64,000 nt of DNA, from the NCBI GenBank assembly GCA_029204225.1, contig CM055106.1:6346614-6410613 (forward strand), in the 5' to 3' direction. Positions within the stretch are counted from its first letter, which is position 1. Each line of letters opens with the position of its first letter. The stretch is from Diphasiastrum complanatum. Lineage: Eukaryota; Streptophyta; Lycopodiopsida; Lycopodiales; Lycopodiaceae. A program made the position numbers and the translations under genes. The notes under the pieces are model-generated. The model saw only the letters and a list, made by a program, of their open reading frames with translations. It ran no database searches and had not been told where the DNA came from. This document shows positions 56,002 through 64,000 of the stretch, one piece after another.

Positions 56002-57692
56002 GCCCATCTTCCTAATGACTTGAAGATTGTACTTCTCGGCCCTCCCTAAGTTCTTTTCCAAAATTTGCCTCACTAGCAACTCACTTGATGTTCACAAAGA
56101 CACAAGTGGCAAGATCCCCTTGATCTTGATTCAAAAGAACACTCATGAAGGATTCTACAAAACAATGCTCAAGAAAATTGGTTTTGATTTGAACTAGAAA
56201 CTCACAAAGGTCTCTCTCTACTTGATTGTCTCAAATTTAGCTTCTAGCCCTCTCATGCTTAACATAGCAAGCATAACAAAACAATATCATATATATTGGT
56301 GGCATATAGTCGAGACCATCATGTACAAGAGATGGTTTCAACTTTGTTTTACATATATAATCAACATGATGTGATTCTAAATCATCAGTCCCATTGCCTT
56401 CCCATCTAGTTGGCTAAAATATTCCCTTTACAATTTGGAGACAAAACCACAATTTAGTAATTTTCTTTGAAGTATCTACATCATAACAAATTCAACTGGA
56501 AAAAAAAAAAAACCATTCTAAAGCAACTTTAATAAACTCACCCATTTCTCAACACGTAAAAGCTTCTCAACCTTTTGAAAAAAAATGACTAATTATCAAA
56601 AAATCATTTGAAATATAGTAATTGAGTCTTTAAAGCATCAAATACATGGCATATAAGCAGAGAATACTAGCAAGTGAAATTATTCTTTTTCACCAAAAGA
56701 AACAAACTGCATTTGCAAACATCTAGATACTAGCATGTGTCACAACCTACTTTTACAACTTAGATATGCTAGTTGCCTTCTAAAAGACCTACAAAAGCTA
56801 GAACTGGAATCACTACTTTCCAAGCTATTTCTAGATCTGATTTTAACATCACTGAAATAGCAAGATTAGAGAATAGTTCCCCATCACTAACCAAAGAAGG
56901 GATTACATATATGTTCAACAGTGTAATACTTAATTTGGTCCTCCTGCCTTTTCATCAATTAAGTCTCTTGCCTTCTCATCAATTAAGCGATTCACATCTG
57001 AATTGAAAAAATCACAATTCATGATTATATTCTTTGTTCTGCTAATCCCATAACAATTTAATTTGCAAAGAAAAAAGCAGAACATGTTTAAGCTTTTTAG
57101 GTTCTTAAAACATGTTGAAGCTTTTCAGCTTTAGAAAAAACAACCAACTATCCATCACATTTGAAAGATAGAATTTGAGTTTTTAAGTCTTGAATTACAT
57201 GGCTCAAGCCAACAAGATGAAAAAACTAACATTCTATACTTTTCCTATATTTGTATGAAACGAACACAAAATCAACAACCGTAGTATAGGCTATAGCCAA
57301 AACATGATCTAAAATAGATGCTATAATGATCAATATGCTAACACTTTTTCAAGAGTTGGAATTGGCCCCTTCATGCACACTCACAAAAGTTGACTTTTTT
57401 CAGCTTGATACTTCTTTGTACTTCCGAATACCTCAATGTTACTCTTGCAAACGTATGACATTTGCAACAACTTTTCAACACATGTTACAAGGTTTTTGAA
57501 ACATATAACAAGTAGCAATTTGAAGTAGCAAAATTTGAATAAAAGCCTAAAGAGTTGAAACAATCAAATATTAATATTAGTAAGAAAGTATATCAAATTG
57601 ATAACAATTAATGTTAAAAAATATGAAAATCTGCATTTACACTATTACGAAATGGAAGTTGAGATGAAATGTACAAGTTTATAAATAGATCG
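56002..57692. other. unassigned DNA
   Basis: AT-rich with no recognisable domain on either strand; small ORFs (for example 56773-57006) lack homology I can name. Its position past the 3' end of the hAT transposase relic suggests part may be that transposon's terminal region. Confidence 0.35.
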
Positions 57693-58335
57693 CTATAGTA
57701 CTTTTTTGCTAGTGTAATAAAACATATTTCTATATTTGACTGATGTAGCCCATGAACGAATAGCAGCAGCAAAAATTATGGATTCCACATTAGCACTTTC
57801 CTCAATGGAGATGCGCATCAAAGCATCCATTGCTTCCAAACAATTTCTTTTTCTGTCCTTGATAAGATTCAACCTGCTAAAGCTTCTCTAACAAGCAACT
57901 GAATTAGCACATTGCATGAGAGCAATGCATGCTAAGGTATGCAAACCCTTATACTTTTCTCTTAATTGTTCCTGGGACCCAATCATTGACCAAGTATCTC
58001 GAAAGGATCTCCCAACCCAATCTATCATTTCTTGAATTTTGGACGTCTTGTATTTTGCCCTTACATCTTGTAAATCAATTATCAGAGGAATTGAAGTTCT
58101 GACATTGTTGACTTTTTTTGTTGCATAAAATTCACCAAGTTTATTGATATCGCTATATCTGCAGTCCTTCATTTCTAGCATGCACTTCGAAATATTGATT
58201 GGGGATAATACTTTGAAAGAGCTTAGATGGCCCATGTCTCTAAATTATTGTGAAAAACCTACTATAGTTTGAGAAAACTCTTTTGAAAAGCTATTGCCTC
58301 ATCTAAATCAGATCCTAGAATACATCTTTTGATTT
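57693..58335 (-). pseudogene. hAT-type transposase C-terminus
   Basis: Minus strand from 58235: MGHLSSFKVLSPINISKCML ... YSDINKLGEFYATKK ... LREKYKGLHTLACIALMQCA, then NSVAC, a TAG stop (57888-57890), RSFSRLNLIKDRKRNCLEAM, DALMRISIEE and a natural stop at 57693-57695. The xSVACERxFSxLNLIKxxxRN...LMRISIE block is the hAT dimerisation region as found in ZNF862-like proteins. The stop replaces the conserved Glu by one base change (GAG to TAG). Upstream of 58235 further stops and frameshifts occur, and the gypsy LTR begins at 58336. Confidence 0.83.
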
Positions 58336-58551
58336 TGTTGGTAGATTCTCTATCGATATTAGGGTTCACTGACTGCCGGTTGATCTAAGTTTTTTTGATG
58401 TTCTTAAAAAGTAACTAGACCTGTAACTTAATGACCCAACCATGACAGCTTGTTGTGTAAGACCATGAGTTGAGGACAAATTAGTTAGTTACTTGAGAGA
58501 TATTCAAATGTGACCGGCAGGATACAGAGTGGAAGTGTATTTCAGCTAACA
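58336..58551 (+). repeat. LTR of gypsy family E, second copy (internally deleted)
   Basis: Begins TGTTGGTAGATTCTC and ends cagctaaca, 216 bp. Aligns with the 27737-27540 end of the 944-bp LTR on the minus strand. The large length difference indicates an internal deletion here. It is inserted in the hAT relic. Confidence 0.75.
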
Positions 58552-58789
58552 TTTCGCGCCGTTGTTGACTTTCTTCTATTTACATCATCACATTTCTTTT
58601 GCTTTCCATTCTAATCATTTTTTGTCTATGCATCACATTTTTTTCAATTAACTAACTACTTTCACGACCCACTAGTTTCACGCTCCACCTTTCATGACCT
58701 TACACTGTTTTCCCCCACCACCTTATTCCCAAATACTCTCTTCGAGGGGAGGGTAGGCAATAGTATTATCATACTACTTCTTACTTACC
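58552..58789 (+). other. gypsy primer-binding site and leader
   Basis: ttcgcgccgttgttgac, directly after the LTR, is close to the TGGCGCCGTTGCCGGGG primer site of Athila/Tat-like gypsy elements. The short leader to the gag ATG at 58790 aligns in its last part with 26500-26560. Confidence 0.65.
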
Positions 58790-59395
58790 ATGGATATTGA
58801 CAATTTAGAAGACCAGTATCTCCTTGATCCGCACCTTCTAAATGAACAGCCTGAATCAAGTCAATGGCCAAGACACAATTAAGATTTTTCATACATGATC
58901 CACAAAATAGAGGTAATGAATATGCAAGAAGATATGATGATGGACCTATTAGATTATCTCCTAGACGAAGATCACCCGCGTTTGAACGAAGGACTCCCAA
59001 ATTGGACCTACCCAAATTTGATGGTAGAATAGACCCTCATCGTTCTATCCAAATCTTTGAGAATGCCTATGAGTTTATGGAGATTCTTCACATCGAAGCA
59101 TGGCTCAACTCTTCTCTATGACCTTGCTAGGAGGCGCTCAAGATTCAACTGAGATGAATGTAATGAATGGGAAGTCTTGAAAGAAGCTTTCATAAAATAA
59201 TTGAAACTTGATAGGTTATCAGATAGTCTTTTTGTGCGAATAAGTCAAATCAAAATGAGAGAAAAAGAAAAAGTAAGGGATTATATCGAACGATTTAAAT
59301 GTCTTCACGGCCAATGTCAAGAAGGATTGACCGAAAGAATGCTAATCACTTGGTTCATAGTTGGTCTTCCGAAAAGGATTTGACGTGAGCTTGAT
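58790..59395 (+). pseudogene. gypsy family E gag, second copy
   Basis: Starts MDIDNLEDQYLLDPHLLNEQ, shifts frame near 58865 to LRFFIHDPQNRGNEYARRYD, LSPRRRSPAFERRTPKLDLP, KFDGRIDPHRSI, and after further shifts EAFIK...RLSDSLFVRISQIKMREKEK and DYIERFKCLHGQCQEGLTER. It serves as the undisrupted template for the split gag at 23366-26495. Protease and RT are absent; at about 59398 it is joined to sequence that also occurs at 63732. Confidence 0.82.
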
Positions 59396-59397
59396 TT

Positions 59398-59545
59398 TGA
59401 GCCTCCCAATTACGCCATCATTCTGGTTGTAACTGCTATTTTGTTGTGCTTCAATGTAATATAGCAGCAGCATACTTTTCTATTTGTGTATAACGTAGAT
59501 GAATGCTTGTTGTGATTTGAACGCACTTCATTGTTGTTTGATAAC
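59398..59545 (+). repeat. dispersed LTR-like repeat, copy 1
   Basis: gagcctcc..agttacg, gtgcttcaatgtaatata and gtagatgaatgcttTtgtgat-type segments match 63732-63875 in order. At the second site a TATA-like box (gtataaatatacc) lies ~60 bp upstream, so this is probably the R-U5 part of a copia LTR. Confidence 0.7.
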
Positions 59546-60298
59546 AATTGCTCACTCACTCTGATCGGAACACGGACATCTAAGACTCCTCATCTTTTGA
59601 TCAGACGATGGCTGCCTTTGACGCTTGAGGAACTTGCGCTTTCACACTGCTCTTTCAATCTATTTCAGAACTAAACTTCTGAATAATCCATTTTCAGTAA
59701 TACCACACACAAACCATTTCTAATCTCTTCGGTGGACTATACTCATTTCTGTATTTTTGTGAGTGTGAACTAATTTATAAGATCTTGTTGGGCAACGGAA
59801 CATTTAAGCTATGATTATACTTAGCATAAACATTCTATTAGACTGTTTTTGCATCTAGCAGCCATTGCAACGAGAGAGCTGTTCCGCAAATATTCCTGCT
59901 CTCTTCTCCGTTCACGTTCTCCATACTCCCTTGCCCCATCATATATACTTACTGAATCAATCTACCTTTTATTGCGTTCAGTATCATGTCAGAATGTATG
60001 CATCTCTATGATTGTTTTTCTGATTGATAAATCTCTTATCGTTTTGTCTGATAATTCAATACTTCATTGTTTGGCTATGAAATCACATTAGTGCTGACGA
60101 TATCAAAGTTAGTTGCCAAAAGATTGAACGTGACTTCTATCATTATGTTTTTTTCAATATTGATAGGTGTAGTCACGCATCATGAAAGGAGGACAATTCC
60201 GGTGCGCTGGATAAGTAACTTACAGTCTTCGACTTGTCGAACCAACTAACTTCTCTCCCTCCATTTTTTCAACAAATATCACATGGCCAAGAACAACT
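59546..60298. other. unassigned DNA
   Basis: No domain recognised; ORFs at 59849-60091 and 60067-60249 are not supported. Confidence 0.4.
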
Positions 60299-61200
60299 CT
60301 ATGAGTAATCCAAATCTTCAAGAAAATTTGGTTTAGGGTCAACATTCAAGTACTTTTTTGAAATTGTCCAAATTGTTTGTTTCCTTAGTATGTACTCCAA
60401 GTTCATCCAAATATATTTCAACAAATTTCTACAAATACTCCTTAAAAGCAAGTTGCATAACCTGTTGAAACGAACTTGGTGCATTGGATAATCCAAATGA
60501 TCCCCATTCTGTTGCAAAAGCTGTTTTATGTTGATCTGTAGGTGCTATTTTGACTTGATTATAACAACTGAATCCATCCAAAAAATATATATGCTTCTGC
60601 TCCAGCAAGGCGATCCAAAATGATTTCTGTGAAAGGTAATGGAAAGTGATCTTTCCTTGTCACTTTGTTCAAGGCCTTTAAGTTCACAAAAATTCGCATC
60701 TTTTCATTTTTCTTTGGAACGACCACTATTGGTGAAACCCACTCAGTATGCTCAATTCCATGCATGAATTTGCTTCCAACAATCTCTACAACTCTTTCTT
60801 AATAAGTTCTGTGACATTCGAGTTGCATCAGTAAAACCTAGTCAGTTTTGGTACTGCATCAGGTATCAAAGAAATGGTATGCTCAATCCTTCAAATCCTT
60901 ATACGTCCATGCAAAACAATCTTGATACTTGATCAACAACTTTCTCAAGGTATTGAATTGTTCTGTCAAAAGTTGGGCTCCAACTTGAACTATCTTCTCC
61001 ACGGCCATATATGTCCTCGCTGGTCCATCGCAAACTTCTTGCGTCTCTAGCATTCGATCTTCAGGTTCACAATGAGCTTTAGGTAACATGATCACAACGT
61101 CACAAAGAGTATAACATTTGAAATGGTCTGGCATATCTTGATGAACTTCATCTTCCTTCTCTTGCTCAAAAGGATTAGCTTTTGCAACACGACACTTTCA
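60299..61200 (-). pseudogene. gypsy D reverse transcriptase
   Basis: Minus strand: KLLIKYQDCFAWTYKDLKD (60883-60940) is the RT entry. Then EWVSPIVVVPKKNEKMRIFV, NLKALNKVTRKDHFPLPFTE and ILDRLAGAEAY follow (60559-60765). In shifted frames to 60330: NQVKIAPTDQHKTAFATEWG, LSNAPSSFQQVMQLAFKEYL and FVEIYLDELGVHT. The catalytic pair is LDE instead of LDD/VDD, so the enzyme is inactive. Gag and protease are missing between the primer site and RT. Confidence 0.83.
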
Positions 61201-61330
61201 ATCTTCTTCTCATCTGGAACTCCTTGCCAGTTGAAGTATAACTGGGGAACATGAAAGATTACATTCTGAGAATCGTGAGCGTGCAGTCAAAGTAGATCCA
61301 ATGACTTAATGTAAATGAGAAATTGGTGTA

Positions 61331-61354
61331 GATCCCCAAAAATGGTGCCAAAAT
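61331..61354 (-). other. primer-binding site of gypsy D
   Basis: The minus strand reads TTTTGGCACCATTTTTGGGG directly after the LTR end CTACA, matching the TGGCGCCGTTGCCGGGG-type site of Athila/Tat-like gypsy elements with a few changes. Confidence 0.75.
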
Positions 61355-62030
61355 TGTAGCGGAACATAGATCCAAGCTCTATCAAGCATCAAGAGATGAA
61401 GATGATTAACTAGTTGTCACATGGAGATTCGTTCCCATGAGGAGCGATATCATAGTTCGACATGTGCAATAATCACTTGACTAACACTATGATCCGTTAA
61501 CACTAGCAATTAATACTACACATTCAATAGATCAAGCTTACTAATCTCTCTCTTTCTTCTCTCTCATAAAAATATAACAAGGTTCAATCCAAATCAAATA
61601 GCAAATCCAACAATTAGCAAAACCAAACAAGCATGAGAGATGAATTAAGGAGAAGAATAACAAGGATATTCAATTCCAATTGATAGAGGCTCAACCTGCT
61701 TTATTAAAATGAACATGAAAAATGAATCGCAAAGTACCACTATATATAGTGCATTTTAGGGCTTTGGCCTCAAATTTTATTCGACAATTTCCACCTCCCT
61801 TATTATTTGAAATTCGAAATTTTGGAGAGAGCCCTTTTTATTCACTAACTTGACTATTAGGCCTTGCGACATTTGATTCCCACAAAAAGACCTAATTTTA
61901 ACTAATCAAATAACTATGTGAGCAGTAGGTTGGACTTATACACGAAGGGTGCCAAATCCCTCTCACTTATTAACTACTAATAAATAAATAACTAATTAGG
62001 GTTGCCTCGAGATACACAAACTCTCCAACA
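61355..62030 (-). repeat. 5' LTR of gypsy D
   Basis: A 676-bp segment with TG...CA ends: minus strand TGTTGGAGAGTTTG (62030) to CCGCTACA (61355), next to the primer site. A TATA box (CACTATATATAGTGG) lies at about 61737-61751. The outer end abuts a copia RT fragment, indicating insertion there. No 3' LTR was found. Confidence 0.75.
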
Positions 62031-62440
62031 TAAAGGATGTTAAGCAAATGTTGTTTTCCAAATTTGACATGATAGATCTGGACGAAGCTCACTACTATGT
62101 AGGAATTCAAATCCACAAAGATAGAGTGAGATGGATGATTTACATCACTTAGCAAAAGTATCTTCATAATATCCTTATCAGATATAATCTAATTAATTGT
62201 AAAGAAGCTCACTCATCAATGGATCCAGACTTGCGATTGTCAAAGGACTAATGACCTCAGACAAAGCAAGAAAAGAAGCGAATGAGGGTCTATACTTATC
62301 AGTTGATAGCTGGATCTTTCATGTATGCCATGGTCTATACCAGACTTGATATTTGTTTTTGCAGTTAGCTCACTAAGCCAATTTATGGCAAATCTTGGCA
62401 TGATCCATTGGAAGACTATTTGAAAAACTCTTGTATCCTT
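62031..62440 (+). pseudogene. copia RT end and RNase H fragment
   Basis: KDVKQMLFSKFDMIDLDEAH, YYVGIQIHKDRVRWMIYIT, SMDPDLRLSKD and (after shifts) AGSFMYAMVYTRL plus LSQFMANLGMIHWKT align with 16229-16620. It has multiple stops. It is truncated on the left by the gypsy D LTR and on the right within RNase H. Confidence 0.82.
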
Positions 62441-63189
62441 ATAGATGGCCCTTGGGATTCAAATCTTCTGTCAAGGTCTACCCAAGTAGATGAAATCATG
62501 GCCCATATGTATAACGATTGCCAACTGAAGATTCTCTACATTCTACTACATGATCCAAACCACCCAATCAACTAAAAAATGAGAGTCAAAACTCCAATCA
62601 ACCCTAAGTGTGTCCTTTCCAACGGATCAAGCTCTTAGAGATAAAACAATTTTTCATGCAAAATCAGTAATGTCATGCCCACGACTGGTCTCGGGTAGCA
62701 TGTCCATGCTAGGGATCAGTAGACCAACAACCCGTATGTTAATTGTGACTATAAGGGAATTGGGGCCCTTATGTGTATAAGGTCATAATTAATGGTTATA
62801 GGCCTAAACTCATGATGGTGGATTTGTATGGGTCTATTAGTGAGTCATTGGGAAACTGGATGACATGGCCCAGATAGGCTGCAGAGGTGTCTAGTGAGGT
62901 GTTACAGTGCACTACTAGTGGTGCATGGGCCTTGGAGGGTATAAGTATACCTATCGGGCTCTCAATAGTGTTGGAAATCAAGTCCACAGTTGTCTCATTG
63001 AATAATACTTGGTAAAATACATGGGTTTTTGCTAGCAGTTCGACAACCTGCAATTTTACAGTGTCGAATCAGCCAAAGTCAACTTCATCGACTTTTCGAC
63101 TAAACTACATCAAAGGGTATCCATTCCCGTCTAATTCTACATTTGAATGTCAAAGAATAATGAAGAACATCAAAGGCCTGATCACCATC
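62441..63189. other. LTR-like and unassigned DNA
   Basis: No gene. 62875-62955 resembles 44745-44815. From 63061 (tgtcgaatcagcc) the sequence may be the start of a copia LTR that contains the following minisatellite and the TATA box near 63680, but no paired copy confirms it. Confidence 0.35.
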
Positions 63190-63570
63190 GATTTCTTCAA
63201 CAATCAAGTCACTCGACATCGAAGTCTTCAACTTCCTCGACAACTTTGTTCATCAATCGAAGTGTCCAACTTCGTTGATCAACCAAAGTGTCCGACTTCT
63301 TCATCAATCACTCGACTTCGACTTCTTCAACAATCAAGTCACTCGACTTCTTCCATCAATCAAAGTTTCCGAAGTCTTGGACTTTTTCAACAATCAAGTC
63401 ACTCGACTCCTTCCGTCAATCGAAGTCTCCAAAGTCTTCGACTTCTTCAACAATCAAGTCACTCGACTTCTTCTATCATCCGAAGTCACCGAAGTCTCCG
63501 ACTTCTTTAACAACTTCATTCATCAATCGAAGTGTCCGACTTCGTTCATCAACCGAAGTGTCCGAAGTCA
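63190..63570. repeat. 60-bp minisatellite
   Basis: Units built on acttcttcaacaatcaagtc begin at 63321, 63381, 63441 and (decayed) 63501, exactly 60 bp apart, with more degenerate units on both sides from about 63190. The motif is rich in the complementary words acttcg and cgaagt. Because 60 is a multiple of three, overlapping frames stay open together (63061, 63275 and 63288 ORFs). I do not consider these genes. Confidence 0.9.
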
Positions 63571-64000
63571 CCTGACCATGTACAGTTGTCATTCTATCAT
63601 AGTAGTTCAACTATTCCTTGAGTGCGACAAAGCACTTAGTAAGATGACAAACATTTATTGTAATTAGATACTTAAATCCGGTGTATAAATATACCATCAT
63701 CTCTATGTGATGCTCCATCCATAAGACAAATTTGAGCCTCCAAGTTACGTTGCCATACTGGTTATAATTTATTGTTGTGCTTCAATGTAATATAACAGCA
63801 ACACACTTTTCTATCTGTGTATAACAATGTAGATGAATGCTTATTGTGATGCACTTCGTTTCTGTTTGATCACGCTCAAATCTCAGGCCCATGATTCTAA
63901 AATCACATTCCTTGTTCCTTTATCCAGACCCAAGCTCGTAAGTGCGGCCCGTATGGTCCACGAGCGAGTAAGGATGGATGACCGTGAGTGCCCAAAACAA
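63571..64000 (+). repeat. LTR-like sequence with dispersed repeat copy 2
   Basis: A TATA-like gtataaatatacc near 63681 is followed by 63732-63875, which matches 59398-59545. This fits the promoter and R-U5 of an LTR. The element boundary is not visible before the window ends. Confidence 0.5.

Noticed and set aside
63190-63570. CRISPR-like array
   Set aside because: Units are directly abutting degenerate 60-bp repeats without unique spacers, in plant nuclear DNA; this is a minisatellite.
63061-63667. Three overlapping plus-strand ORFs of 95-149 codons with repeated Ser/Thr/Arg/Gln-rich motifs
   Set aside because: They follow from a 60-bp minisatellite whose period is divisible by three; no conserved domain is present.

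Overview
This is nuclear DNA from a land plant with an AT-rich, retrotransposon-crowded genome. The evidence is two spliced host genes with plant-type GT-AG introns, several copia and gypsy families with the usual plant primer-binding sites, LINE, SINE and hAT relics, and long CT microsatellites. The species cannot be read from the window. Only two host genes can be supported. Both were found by joining short exons, because no long ORF marks either one. The first is a six-exon GOT1-type Golgi vesicle transport gene (2253..10829, 140 aa). The second is a two-exon twin-CX9C protein of the Mrp10/mS37 (CHCHD1) type (49802..50860, 80 aa).

Layout. 0-2 kb: no gene. 2.25-10.83 kb: GOT1, whose 7.2-kb first intron holds a LINE relic and, inside it, a minus-strand copia element with a 5-bp target duplication. 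11.4-12.7 kb: a 1.31-kb block repeated at about 99% identity at 30.6-31.9 kb. 13-16 kb: unassigned DNA with tandem duplications. 16.2-18.2 kb: a rearranged copia in which RNase H is fused in frame to gag. 18.3-20 kb: gypsy protease fragment and CT repeats. 20.1-23.4 kb: an older partial duplicate of the GOT1 5' end plus the same LINE. 23.4-29 kb: a nest, with a small non-autonomous copia inside a gypsy gag, and that gypsy in turn inside another copia gag. 29.8-32.4 kb: inverted LTR-like arms around the repeated block. 34-42 kb: a chromovirus-type gypsy (A) inside an older one (B). 42.9-44.1 kb: gypsy relic. 44.8-45.1 kb: MITE-like element. 48.9 kb: SINE. 49.8-50.9 kb: the mS37-like gene. 51.8-56 kb: two decayed copia elements. 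57.7-59.4 kb: hAT transposase relic hit by a second copy of the gypsy family seen at 26-28 kb. 60.3-62 kb: gypsy half-element with LTR, inserted into a copia fragment. 63.2-63.6 kb: a 60-bp minisatellite.

The host genes do not form a pathway together: one is an ER/Golgi membrane protein, the other a mitochondrial intermembrane-space/ribosomal type protein. Every mobile element carries stops, frameshifts or deletions of key parts, so none looks autonomous. I did not find a clearly new biological system. The most useful results are the two hidden genes, the partial GOT1 duplication that keeps a usable start codon and splice donor, the near-identical 1.31-kb block, and a set of nested insertions that can be dated relative to one another.
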